A stretch of 64,000 nt of DNA, from the NCBI GenBank assembly GCA_033557465.1, contig JAWIIG010000038.1, positions 2,976,001 through 3,040,000 on the forward strand, read 5' to 3'. A model generated the notes under the pieces. The model had not been told where the DNA came from. It saw only the letters and a list, made by a program, of their open reading frames with translations, and did not search any database. Origin of the DNA: Ichthyophis bannanicus. Its lineage: Eukaryota; Chordata; Amphibia; Gymnophiona; Ichthyophiidae. Position 1 is the stretch's first letter, and the number at the start of each line of letters is the position of its first letter. Position numbers and translations under genes: made by a program. Positions 41,755-52,184 of the stretch are shown one piece after another.

Positions 41755-41893
41755 ACTCCCAAGCTTAAGGCTACCGGAGACCTCAAGCCGAAAAAATGAG
41801 CTCCCTCAAGCTCAACAGTACAGAAGGAAGGAATCTTCTCTGAATATGAATCCGGCCGGTAGCCCAACACCAGGGCCGGAGGGTAGGAGTTGC

Positions 41894-42901
41894 CTAGACC
41901 TCAAAGAGATTGTGGAGGACTGCCTGTCCGAAAGCACTGTCCCTGCGGGACTCCCTCTCCAGGCAGTAATGAGCCGCAAAGGTCAGGCTTGAAGACCAAG
42001 TAGCGGCCCGGCAGATGTCTGCCAACGGAACAGAGCGGAGATGAGCCACTGACGCAGCCTTCGCCCTGACACGGTGAGCCGTGACTCGACTCTCTAAGGA
42101 GAGGCCGGCTGCCCCATAAGCCCAGGCGATACAGTCAGCCACCCAGATGGACAAAGTACGCTTAGAGACGGGTACCCCCAACCGATTGGGGTCAAAGGAT
42201 ACGAAAAGCTGGACAGCTTTCCTATGCTCTCGCGTACGGTCAATATAGAAGGATAAGGCTCTTCTACAGTCCAGGGTATGCAGAACAGTTTCAGCTTGGC
42301 TGGTATGCGGCCTGGGAAAAAAGGTCGGAAGAACCACCTCTTGATTGATGTGAAAAGTGGAGACCACCTTTGGAAGAAACTTAGGGTGAGTCCGTAAGAC
42401 CACCCTATTCTTGTAGAACCTAGTGTATGGGGGCTCTGACACTAGGGCCTGTAGCTCACTAACACGCCTAGCGGAGGTGAGGGCTACCAAGAAGAGAGTT
42501 TTCCAGGAGAGGAAACAAAGAGGGCAGGTAGCCATGGGCTCAAAAGGCGGACAGGTAAGCCTTTGCAAGACCACACTGAGATCCCAGTCAGGAGCTGGAG
42601 GGCGCAACGGAGGCTTAAGCAGAAGAAGGCCTCTGAGAAAATGCGCCACCAAGGGGTGCGAGGAAAGAGGCTGGCCCTCCACCAGAGAATGATGTGCAGA
42701 GAGAGCACTGAGGTGGACCCTGACAGAGTTGGATTTGAGGCCCAGATCGGAGAGGTGAAGCAAATACTGCAGTACCACCGATACTAAGCAGGCGAAGGGG
42801 TCCTCAGAGCGCTGAGAACACCAGACCGAGAAGCGACGCCATTTAAGGGCGTAAGATTTCCGGGTGGAAGGTCGCCGAGACGCCAGGACGACAGCTTCCA
42901 C
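41894..42901 (-). CDS. DIRS-C tyrosine recombinase (335 aa, intact frame)
   Basis: DIRS-type site-specific recombinase, thought to integrate the circular DNA intermediate without target duplication. N-terminal core-binding part: RRPSTRKSYALKWRRFSVWC and NSVRVHLSALSAHHS. The catalytic half has TSARRVSELQALV (first Arg), FHINQEVVLPTFFP, VTAHRVRAKAASVAH (His-x2-Arg type block) and ICRAATWSSSLTFAAHYCLE (Tyr). The C-terminus is GQAVLHNLFEV. No stop or shift is visible. Upstream sequence in the same direction (DEVEAVV) suggests the true start may be in the preceding region joined to pol. Homologues in this window are damaged. Confidence 0.85.
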   Translation of the reverse strand: MEAVVLASRRPSTRKSYALKWRRFSVWCSQRSEDPFACLVSVVLQYLLHLSDLGLKSNSVRVHLSALSAHHSLVEGQPLSSHPLVAHFLRGLLLLKPPLRPPAPDWDLSVVLQRLTCPPFEPMATCPLCFLSWKTLFLVALTSARRVSELQALVSEPPYTRFYKNRVVLRTHPKFLPKVVSTFHINQEVVLPTFFPRPHTSQAETVLHTLDCRRALSFYIDRTREHRKAVQLFVSFDPNRLGVPVSKRTLSIWVADCIAWAYGAAGLSLESRVTAHRVRAKAASVAHLRSVPLADICRAATWSSSLTFAAHYCLERESRRDSAFGQAVLHNLFEV

Positions 42902-42930
42902 CTCCGGAGGAAGCAGGAGTGGAGCTAGGA

Positions 42931-44740
42931 CTACCCTTTCAGCAGCCAGGCCATCAGATGAAGGGCCCAGAGGTTGGGGTGCAGGAGAGTACCCTGATCC
43001 TGGGTCAGAAGATCAGGCTGAAACCCCAGAGGAAGAGGGATGTCCACCGCTAGCTGTAGGAGTAAAGGGAACCAGGGTTGTCTCGGCCACCTGGGCGCCA
43101 CCAGGATCACGGAGGCCCTGTCCTGGACAACTTTGAACAGCGTCCGGGACACAAGTGGCGTGGGAGGAAAGGCATACAGTAGGCCCGTGGATCACGAGAT
43201 GAGGAAAGCATCCGGCGCTACTCTGAGAGGATGCGGGTGCCGGGAGCAGAACCTGGGAAGTTGCCGGTTGAGAGGACTGGCAAAGAGATCCACGGTGGGG
43301 AGGCCCCACCGGCGGAAGATCCGCTGGACAACTACGGGGTTCAACCTCCATTCGTGCGGCTGCAGAATCCGGCTCAGTCTGTCGGCCAGGCAATTTTCCT
43401 GCCCGGGCAGGTAAACAGCCTTGAGGAGGATGTCGTGATCGACTGCCCAAGAGCACAGTCTCCGAGCCTCCTGACATAGAAGGAGGGAGCCCGTGCCCCC
43501 CCTGTTTGTTCACGTAGAACATGGCAACCTGATTGTCCGTCTGTACCAGCACAGACTGACGAGAAGTGAGGTGAGAGAAGGTCCGCAGGGCTAGGCGGAT
43601 CGCCCGCAGCTCCAGGAAGTTTATCTGCTGAGCAGCCTCCCAAGGTGTCCAAAGGCCTTGAGTGCATGTTCCCTGGCAATGCGCTCCCCATCCCAGGAGA
43701 GAGGCATCTGTCGTTAGCACCTGGGAAGGTGGAGGAGACTGAAAGGTCATGCCGAGTACCAGATTGGGCAGGTGAAGCCACCATTGCAGAGAGGAGACCA
43801 GGGGGTCGGAGATCTGTATTAAGTCCGTCAGTCTCCCTGTGGCCTGAAGCCATTGAGTGCGAAGGCTCCACTGAGCAGGTCTCCTATGCAGACGGGCATT
43901 CGGAGTGACATGGACCGTGGAGGCCATATGACCGAGCAGTTGCAGGAATTGTCTGGCAGAGACCGGTGACGCGCTGTGGAACCTGCCGGCCAGAGCTATG
44001 AGCCTGTTGGCCCATTCCAGAGGCAAGAAGGCACGAGCCTGTAGAGTGTCCAGCCATGCTCCTATGAAGTCGAGATCCTGAGAGGGGAGCAAAGTGGACT
44101 TTTCGAAGTTTATGACGAAGCCCAAGTGCTGAAGCAGGGCCACTGTGCGTTGAGTAGCCTGAGTGACCTCTAGGGAAGACTGTGCCCGGATGAGCCAGTC
44201 GTCCAGGTAGGGGAAGACGAAAAGGCCTTGAAGCCTCAGGAAGGCTGCCACCACTGCCAGGCATTTCGTGAACACCCTGGGAGCAGAGGAGAGGCCAAAG
44301 GGCAGTACGCGGTACTGATAATGATTCCCTGCCACCACAAACCTTAGATATTGTCGGTGGTCCGGATGAATAAGGATGTGAGTATAAGCATCCTTTAGAT
44401 CCAAGGAGCATAGCCAATCTCCCTGCTGGAGGTAGGGCAGTAGGATTCCAAGGGTAAGCATCTTGAACTTTTCCCGCTGCAGGAACTTGTTGAGGTTGCG
44501 TAAGTCCAGGATGGGTCTGAGGCCTCCTGTTCTTTTTGGTATCAGGAAGTACCTCGAGTAAAACCCGTGACCCCACAAGTGTTGGGACACTGGCTCCACA
44601 GCCTGTTCCTGAAGCAGACTTTGCAGCTCCTGAAGGAGTAAGTCCCTGTGCAGAGGGGGTCTTGGAGGCTCCCCTGGAAAGTAGGGGGGAGGCACCTGGT
44701 GAAAATGTAAGAGGTAGCCCTTTTGAACCACCTGCAGCAC
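42931..44740 (-). CDS. DIRS-C reverse transcriptase and RNase H (one shift near 43500)
   Basis: A 575-codon open frame. RT: FYSRYFLIPKRTGGLRPIL, LRNLNKFLQREKF, SLDLKDAYTHILIHPDH (motif A), LPFGLSSAPRVFTKCLAVV (B) and FPYLDDWLIRA (C, YLDD). RNase H: LTTDASLLGWGAHCQG (Asp), INFLELRAIRLAL (Glu) and VLVQTDNQVAMFYVNKQGG (Asp). A shift in a G/C run just after this last block (about 43495) disrupts the tail. The tail blocks continue in other frames to about 42931 (SRTLFKVVQDRASVILVAP). Compared with its relatives it keeps all seen catalytic residues. Confidence 0.85.
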
Positions 44741-44844
44741 CCAGGAATCGGATGTTATGGCTGACCACCTGTGGGCAAAGTGGGTCAGCCAGCCCCCCGT
44801 GCTGAGTGAAGGCCGCGGAGGGGGGAGAGGCTATGCCGGCATAG

Positions 44845-46760
44845 TCAAAAAACCCCACCCTGCTGAGCAGGGGCCTGTGTAGTGGGCTTGGGGGCCTTCT
44901 GCCTACGGGACCCATTACCCTGTCCCTTAGCCTGCTGACCCTGATGGGGAGCTGCTGAGGCTTGATATTGAGGGTGGTGTTGTTTATAGGCAGACACCTT
45001 CCTCGGGTAAAAGGGCTTTTTCCCCGAGCCCTTCCTCTTCTGTGAAGGGGCAGAGGTCTTTCTGGATAGGCGAGTCCTGGTGAGAGTCTCGGACTTGAGT
45101 TCTGCCGCCTTTTCAGCCATGGGCTTACCAAAGAGGTTCTCACCTCTGCAGGGGACATCGACCAACTTGTCCTGCACCCATGGCTCGAGGTCGGATGACT
45201 GAAGCCAAGCCTGACGGCGAGCACCGATGCCGGCTCCGGCTACTCGATCCGATGCTTCGAAGCCATCGTAGGCTGCCCGAGAAATAAACTTCGAGCACTC
45301 TCAAATACCAGTGGACAAGGCCTGGAACCTCTGCAAAGGTTCCTCGGAGAGACCAGCAGAGAACCCGGCAATTTCTTTTGCCAGGTCTCGAACATACATG
45401 CCCATATATAGCTGGTATGTCTGGACTCGGCAAGCAAGCATAGAGCCCTGGAAGCACTTCCTACTGAGCGCATCCAGGTTCCGGGCCTCCTTACGGGAGG
45501 CACCGAGGAGTGCATCTTTTGACTCTTAAGTCGATGCATGGCCGATTCCACCACCATGGAATGGTGCGGTAGTTGTGCCTTTTGGAACCCGGGGCTCTTA
45601 CGGACTCGATACATGGAATCGACCCGCTTGCTTAACACCGGCGTCGAGGCTGGGCTCTCCCACATGCGGAAGAGCAGCCGCTCCAGCATCGGAGGAACCG
45701 GTACAGTAAAGGCCTCCTTCGGGGGAGAGTCATATTGGAGGGCCTCGAGCTCTTCGGCTCGAGGCTCCTCCTCCGGATCCGCGGGGAAGGCCAAAGCCTT
45801 GGCCATGCCCCTCACGAAATCGGAGAAACGGGTATCCTCCGGGGGGGATCGTCTCTGAGGCTCCGACTCGGGTGAGTCGGAGGGGACGCACCGAGTCTGA
45901 AAAGACCCGGGTGACTCGTCCTCCTCCGTGTCCCAACCCGACTCCTCCATGGAGGAATCGAGAGGCTCCGTGCGGGCGAGTGCCGAGGACCTCTGCCCCG
46001 ACGCCGAGGCCGGCGTCGAGGACCTTGGTCCCGAACGGGAGGCTGAGGGAGACCTTGGCCGAGGATCAACTCGAGCTCGTATGGACTCGAGGATCAGCTC
46101 GGCCTCCGGGGTCGACTTCGACGTCGACGTCCCGGTGGTCGGGGCAGATGCACTGGCGAGGCCGGTCATCAATGCCCGCTGCTGGTCCATGAAGGCAGCG
46201 ATACTGCACTCCAAGGCCGTCAATCTGAGACCAAACTCAGAAGACCCAGCAGCCCCCGACTCGGGCCCCGACGGCGGCTCCCTCGGAGGTGAGCCCACGA
46301 GGACTACAGTACTCACGTATCCAGGAGACTCCACTTCGAGACGAGGATGCTTCGCAGGTCTCTCCGCCTCCGAGGACCCAGGGCGGCTGACAGGGCTATG
46401 CGACCTGGCCCTCGAGGGACCAGGAGCATCCTCCGACGCCGCCCTCGCGGGTTTCTTCTTCCGACGATGTTCCCGGGCGGGAGACCCCCGCTCAGAGGAA
46501 CTCCGACGATGCTCGGGGCCGGAGTCACGAGACGTCGAAGCCTCTGACGAGGTCCGGGCCCGACCGGACGCGGAGTCAGAGAAGATTCGTTCCTTTTGTG
46601 ACTGCCGACTCCTCAATGCCTTCGAAGACATTTTGTTGCACGGACCACAACTCATCGAGTCATGGTTGGGTCCAAGGCAACGGAGACAGCAGTCATGTGT
46701 GTCGGTAAGAGACATGAGTCTGGTACAGCGATCACACTTTTTAAACCCGCTGGCAGCCAT
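44845..46760 (-). pseudogene. DIRS-C gag (few frameshifts)
   Basis: ATG at 46760. Zinc finger GFKKCDRCTRLM, LTDTHDCCLRCLGPNH and CGPCNKMSSKALRSRQ. A Ser/Arg/Pro-rich middle follows, then RFSDFVRGMAKALAFPAD, VPPMLERLLFRMWESP and LPHHSMVVESAMHRLKSQKM. Near 45500 a shift leaves the family frame. The last part (44845-45177) is again in frame: VDVPCRGENLFGKPMAEKAA and a Lys/Gln-rich nucleic-acid-binding tail ending QQGGVF. It aligns with the two gag fragments of DIRS-A. Confidence 0.83.
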
Positions 46761-46989
46761 CGGGGGAAAAAGTGTCCCTGCGAGGTCGAAAGACCGTGCT
46801 GCCAGGGAAAAAGAAAAAAGTGGCGGGAACGCCCGTTACAAAGTACAAAAACCGAAAAAATGTGAACGGACTCGATATTGGAGTATCGAGGCCGGGCGGG
46901 AAAAAGACACGGCGTCGAACCGAGAAAAAACAACGAAAAAAATCAACTTTTTCAGCGGCGATCACAAACTACGTCTGTAGGGCTCCGCG

Positions 46990-47162
46990 GAAAAAAGAAG
47001 ACTGAGCAAGATGGCACCCTTGAGCGGGAAGGGGACCGCGCATGCGCGCTGCAGTTCCCAAAGGCTTTCTTCGAAAGCTGGAGAAAATTGCTCCGCGAGG
47101 GCTCCGTCGGCGCCGACGTCACCCATAAGTGAGGACTGACTTCCTGCTTGGTCCTGGAGAAA
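46990..47162 (-). repeat. DIRS-C ITR (element 5' end, promoter side)
   Basis: Inverted to 41412-41582; ends gtcctggagaa. It precedes gag and is the likely promoter. Confidence 0.86.
47007..47047 (-). promoter_or_regulatory. YY1-like and NRF1-like sites in DIRS-C promoter-side ITR
   Basis: caagatggca at 47007-47016 resembles the YY1 core (AAGATGGC), and gcgcatgcgc at 47038-47047 the NRF1 core. Both recur inverted in the other ITR (41524-41560). TATA is absent, so a TATA-less CpG-type promoter is plausible. Confidence 0.45.
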
Positions 47163-47621
47163 GAAAGATGAAAGAGAGATAATGTTGAAGAATTATGTAA
47201 TGCATACCTCTAGAATTAGACCATTAGCTATCATATCATTAGAACACCCTAACAATTTCTATTTTTCCCTGCACCATCCTAGAGAAATATCTGATTTTCA
47301 AACAATACTTGCATTAATTACAGAACAGATCCCAAATAACAATGCAATTTTATACAAAATGGAAAGTTGTGACCATGAATCTATTTGATTGGTCTCTCTC
47401 TCTCTACATTGCTTGTAATCTAGAATTTAAAAAATATCCAGGGTACATTTTGATTAGCTGATTACTGGATGGCATGTTTAAATTGACCAATAGGACATAC
47501 GGGGGCTATTACAGAAGAATTCTCGTGTCTAAAAAGCAGCATTTACACATGTAAATTGGCTGACACATGTGGGAATGCTCACCTTGTCTACATTCCCCAG
47601 GGAATGGTGGGGGGCAGGGAA
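47163..47621. other. Intronic spacer
   Basis: AT-rich, no recognised feature. Confidence 0.4.
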
Positions 47622-47815
47622 AGTGTAGTTACTCACCTGTAACAGGTGATCTCCAGGAACAGCAGGAATTTAGTCTTCACATATGGTGACGCTGGTACCG
47701 ACGGAGCCTGCATGAGCACGCTCCCCAGTGTCCAATCGGAAAGCTTTTGGGAGCACTCCACTGCACCTGTGCACCTGCCTAGCAGCCTTCCCAACTCCCT
47801 CTCTTCAGTTGAGTT
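47622..47815 (+). repeat. DIRS-D ITR (element 3' end) with 27-nt extension
   Basis: Extension with CACCTGTAACAGGTG; coding strand CAG|GTGAGT at 47631-47639. It pairs with about 57060-57218. Confidence 0.8.
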
Positions 47816-47876
47816 TGTAGCTGAGAGAAAGAAGAAAATAAAAGAACCTTACAACTCCTAGGGGAGGAGGACGGGT

Positions 47877-47978
47877 TGTGAAGACTAAATTCCTGCTGTT
47901 CCCAGAGGTAACCTATTACAGGTGACTAACTACACTATCTCCAGGAACAAGCAGGAATGTAGTCTTCACATATGGGGC
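47877..47978 (+). repeat. DIRS-D internal complementary region
   Basis: Joined complements of both ends (…ctaactacact|atctccagg…). The donor-like motif has decayed to CAGGTGACT in this copy. Confidence 0.8.
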
Positions 47979-48641
47979 TCCCTAGCTCCCTGATGCTAGA
48001 TAAAATGATCTCAGAACCGGAAGAGGTTCGTCTCAGAGTGAGCTCAAAGAGGTCATGGATCCTATATGGATTTCTGGTATCGTTAAAGTCCAGGATGGAG
48101 GGTAGGAGTTGCTTCTAAGTCTGAAAGAGGTGCTGGAGTAGAGCTTGACCAAACATGGCATCCCAACGGGAGTTCTTGTCTAAACAATAATGGGCAGCGA
48201 AGGTATGAAAGGAAGACCAAGTTGCTGCCTTACAAATTTCATCAATGGCTACCGAGTGTAGGTTTGCCATCAAGGTTGCCATGGCGTGAACATTGTGAGC
48301 AGTGACATGCCTGTACAAGGAGAGTCCTGCTTTGTCATAGGCAAATGAAATGTAGTCCGTTATCCATCTGGAGAATGTATGCTTAGATACAGATAGACCC
48401 AGGTGACTAGGGTCAAATGAGATGAAAGACTGCGAGGCTTTACGATGACCTTGAGTCCTTTGGAGATAAAAAGCCAATGCACACTTGCAGTCAAGAGTAT
48501 GCAGAGTTGCTTCCGCTCGAGATGCATGTGGTTTAGGAAAGAAGACTGGAAGATTAATTCACTGGTTTAAATGCAAAGGAAACACCACCTTTTGGCACAA
48601 AGTGTGGGTTAGACCGAAGGACGACTTTGTCATGGTGGAAC

Positions 48642-48661
48642 CGGGTATTGGGGGGGGGGGG
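48642..48661 (+). repeat. Short poly-G run in DIRS-D recombinase
   Basis: About 11 G near 48651-48661, a likely slippage site that shifts the frame. Confidence 0.5.
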
Positions 48662-48789
48662 TCTGCCAACAGAGACTGAAGTTCAATAATGTGTCTAGCT
48701 GAAGTGAGGGCAATTAGGAAGATTACCTTCCAAGACAGGAACTTTAAGGAGGTCGTGGCCAATGGTTCAAAGGGCAGCTTGAAAAGCTG

Positions 48790-49146
48790 CACTATTTATT
48801 TATTTTATTTATTTAGTGTGTTTTCTATACCGCTTTCTCTTATAATCAAAGCGGTTTACAGATCAACATTTCAACTGTTACATAAAACATTGCGAGAGAG
48901 AGGGCATGCATGGGATTGGTTTCAACTATTTACAGAATGAGCTATTTACATTATAGTACAATGCTTGTTCATTAATTGAGTGGGGCTGTGTTATGGGGGT
49001 CTTGCTGTGTAACGTCTCCAAAATCTTCCACATAGAGAGTTGTTTTCAGCTTCTTCCAGAAGTACTTATAGTCTGAAGTGGCCCTAGAGAGTCTGAAAGG
49101 GCGTTCCATAGAGCTGGGGCAGCCAGGGAGAAGGCTCGTCCGGAAT
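48790..49146 (-). mobile_element. L2 LINE 3' fragment inserted in DIRS-D
   Basis: The minus strand encodes the end of an L2-type RT protein (GRAFSLAAPALWNAL in frame, then a DYKYFWKKLKTTL-type end), then a 3' UTR with taaaccgctttg and a (taaa)n tail at 48792-48815. The DIRS-D recombinase reads continuously across the two borders when compared with DIRS-E (61390-61450). Confidence 0.75.
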
Positions 49147-49427
49147 GACATTGAGATCCCAAGCCACCGGAGGTAGTTTGATGGGCGGTTTGGACAGCAG
49201 GAGACCTCTCATGAAATGTGCTATTAGCAGAAGTAAGGAAATGGGCTGTCCATCCAGTAGGTGGTGATAGGACACAATGGCACTGAAGTGGACTCTCTCT
49301 CACAGTTGGTCTTTAGACCTGCTAAGGATAGCTAAAGAAGATATTATAGGATTGAATCCACTGGAGCAGAAAAGGGATTGAGATCTTTCTGGGAACACCA
49401 GAGAGAGTATCTACACCACTTGAAAGT

Positions 49428-50810
49428 TTATGAATGTCTGGTAAAGGGCTTTCTAGAAGCCAATAGGATCTTTTTAACCTCTTGTGGAAGGTGAATGCCC
49501 TGTAATGCTATACTTTCAGCAGCCAAGCTGTGAGACAGAGTGACTGTGGATTGGGATGGCGTAGTGAGCCATCCTCCTGGGAGAAGAGATTGGGCACTGA
49601 TCCCAATTGCAGAGGCTGAGGCTGAGTCAGACACAGCAGCAGTGGAAACCATGGTTCTTGTGGCCAGTGAGGGGCTATGAGAATCATGGAGCCCTTGTCG
49701 GACTGAAGCTTGAAAAGCATCTTGGGAATGAGGGGTATTGGAGGGAAAGCATAAAGTGGACCCTGCCCCCAGTGTAGATGGAAGGCATCCAATTGTTGGT
49801 TGCTGGATGTTGGAGTCCTTGTGCAGAGCGAGGAAGCTTGGCATTCTGCAGAGTAGCAAAAAGATCTATGTCTGGAGTTCCCCAGGTCTGGAAGATATAG
49901 AACATTGTGTCTGGATGGAGAGACCACTCATGGGGATGAAGGATGCGATTCAGCTTGTCTGCGAAGACACTGAGCTCCCCCAGGAGGTACACTACTCGGA
50001 GATATATTTGATGAGAAATGGCAAAGGACCACAAGTGAAGTGTCTCCTCCGAGAGGGGCCATGAGCCTGTTCCACCTTGTTTGTTCACATCGAACATGGC
50101 GACCTGATTGTCCATCCTGACTAGGATCTGTTGTGCCCTGAGGTGGTGTTGAAACACTCGGAGGGCATTCGAGATAGCACGAAGTTCCAGAAGATTGATT
50201 TGGAGGTGTGACTCATGTGTTGTCCACAGCCTCTGTGTAGACAGGTTGCCCAGGTGTGCTCCCCAACCTAGTTCAGAGGCATCCGTCCTCGGGGTACATT
50301 GAAGTGGAGGCATCTGAAAAGGTGATCCAACCAGAAAGTTTTCTGGAGAACACCACCACTGAAGGGATGTGGTTAGAGGGGTAGTGATCTAGATCCTGTC
50401 CCAGAGATGCCGGAGACCTGCGCCCATTAGGAGACAAGAGTCCATTGGGCTATACACATATGTTATTGGGTTTATGGAACGACATATACTGTAGAGGCCA
50501 TGTGCCCGAGGAACTGCAGCATTTCTCAGGAGGTCAGATGGATCTTGTGGAGCATCTGGAATGCTAGTTTGATTAGACAGGTACAGCGTGGCTGGGGCAG
50601 AAACACCCTGGACTGTAGGGTGTCCAGTAGGGTTCTGATGAACTCTAACTTTTGAGTAGGAGTGAGTTGGGATTTTGGAAAGTTTATGACATATCTCAAG
50701 TGTTGTAGTACAGTGATGGTACGATGCAAGGAAAGCTGTACCTCTTGGGAAGTGTCTGCTTTTATGAGCCAGTCATTAAGTAGAGGAAGACAAATATCCC
50801 CAGAGACTGT
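49428..50810 (-). pseudogene. DIRS-D RNase H and downstream part of pol
   Basis: 50313-49684 has RTDASELGWGAHLGNLSTQ (Asp), INLLELRAISNALRVFQ (Glu) and ILVRMDNQVAMFDVNKQGG (Asp). Then come YLLGELSVFADKLNRILHPH and PDIDLFATLQNAKLPR. 50526-50729 holds the RT thumb remnant (VINFPKSQLTPTQKLEFI). RT motif C is lost at the CR1 insertion. Confidence 0.78.
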
Positions 50811-50983
50811 AAGAACATAAGAACATAAGATATGCCATACTGGGTCAGACCAAGGTCCATCAAACCCAGTTTTCTGTTTCCAACAGTGGCCAATCTAGGT
50901 CATACGTACCTAGCAGTTTCCCCAAGAGACACAGGTTCCACAATGCTTGTATTGGTTCAAGCATTGATATCCTGGGTCCCTTC

Positions 50984-52176
50984 TTAATAATGGTTTATGG
51001 ACCTTTCCTCCAGGAACTTGTCCAAACCTTTTTTAAACCCAGCTACACTAACAGCCTTTACTACATCCTCCGGTAACAAATTCCAGAGTTTGATTACACG
51101 TTGAGTGAAAAAATATTTTCTTTTATTAGTCTTAAATAGTTTACCCTGTAGCTTCATTGCATGTCCCCCAGTCTTTCTATATTCTGATAAGGTAAACAAT
51201 CGATCTATGTTTACCCGTTCCACTCCGTTCATTAATTTATAGACTTCTATCATATCTCCCCTCAGCCGTCTCTTTTCCAGGTTAAAGAGCCCTAACCTTT
51301 TTAGCCTTTCTTCATAGGAGTATCCTTCCATCCCCTTTACCATTTTGGTGGCTCTTCTCTGAACCTTTTCTAAAATCGCTATATCCTTTTTAAGATACAG
51401 CGACCAGAATTGCACACAATATTCAAGGTGCGGTCTCACCATGGAACGATATAGAGGCATTATAATATATTTTGTTTTATTTTCCATTCCTTTCCTTATC
51501 ATACCTAGCATTCTATTTGCCCTCTTGGCCGCCGCTGCACACTGGGCCGAGGGTTTTAACATGGTATCCACAATGACGTCTAAATCTTTTTCCTGGGTGG
51601 TGGTTCCTAATGTGGAACCTTGCATCGTGTAACCATAGTTTGGGTTGTTCTTCCCTAGGTGCATAACCTTGCACTTGTCCACATTAAATTTCATCTGCCA
51701 TTTTAATGCCAGTCTTCCAATTTATCAAGATCCTCTTGCAATTTTCCATAATCCTCTTGGGTTTTAACAACTTTAAATAGTTTTGTGTCATCTGCAAATT
51801 TGATAACCTCACTCGTTATTCCACTTTCCAGGTCATTTATGAATATGTCAAAAAGCAGCGGACCCAGCACAGATCCCTGGGGTACACCACTATTCACCTT
51901 TCTCCATTGGGAAAATTGGCCATTTAGCCCTACCCTCTGCTTTCTATCTTTTAACCAGTTCCTGATCCACAATAGTACACTGCCTCCTATCCCATGACTC
52001 TTTAGTTTTGCCAAAAGTCTCTCATGAGGGACCTTGTCAAAGGCTTTCTGAAAGTCCAGATACACAATATCAACCGACTCACCTTTGTCCACCTGATTAT
52101 TCACTCCTTCAAAAAAACATAACAGATTAGTAAGACAAGATCTTCCTTGTCTAAAGCCATGTTGGCTGTCTCCCAT
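50984..52176 (-). pseudogene. CR1 copy 2 ORF2: RT core and C-terminus
   Basis: 51703-52176 contains DSQHGFRQGRSCLTNLL, YLDFQKAFDKVPHERLL (motif A), SGVPQGSVLGPLLF (B) and IKFADDTKLF (C). After a shift near 51700, the 236-codon frame 50984-51694 holds the thumb and C-terminal blocks (MKFNVDKCKVMHLGKNNPNY, RPHLEYCVQFW, FKKGLDKFLEERS). It is better preserved than copy 1. Confidence 0.83.
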
Positions 52177-52184
52177 TAGGTCAT
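52171..52184 (+). repeat. Target-site duplication, left copy
   Basis: tcccattaggtcat, repeated at 53116-53129 on the other side of the palindrome. The uninterrupted CR1 at 4158-4171 has one copy (tcccattaggccat). Confidence 0.8.

Larger units (their letters stand above)
41385..47162 (-). mobile_element. DIRS-C: near-complete DIRS element (5778 bp)
   Basis: Minus-strand order: ITR, gag (about 44845-46760), RT-RNase H (about 42930-44740), recombinase (41894-42901), ICR (41656-41754), ITR. Ends agagtagttac and cctggagaa are fixed by the ICR. The recombinase frame is complete, RT is open through its catalytic motifs, and gag has a few shifts. This is the best reference copy in the window. Confidence 0.93.
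48115..49450 (-). pseudogene. DIRS-D tyrosine recombinase, split by an L2 fragment
   Basis: C-terminal part 48115-48477: FYLQRTQGHRKASQSFISFD, VTAHNVHAMATLMANLHS (His region; the Arg is replaced) and ICKAATWSSFHTFAAHYCLD (Tyr). The middle, 48559-48792, has FLIALTSARHIIELQSLL, with ARR changed to ARH at the first catalytic Arg. The N-terminal part continues above 49147 (HFMRGLLLSKPPIKLPPVAW). It is inactive by insertion, shifts and substitutions. Confidence 0.8.

Noticed and set aside
45872..46980. 350-codon plus-strand frame opposite DIRS-C gag
   Set aside because: Antisense shadow of the GC-rich gag; low-complexity and without family support.
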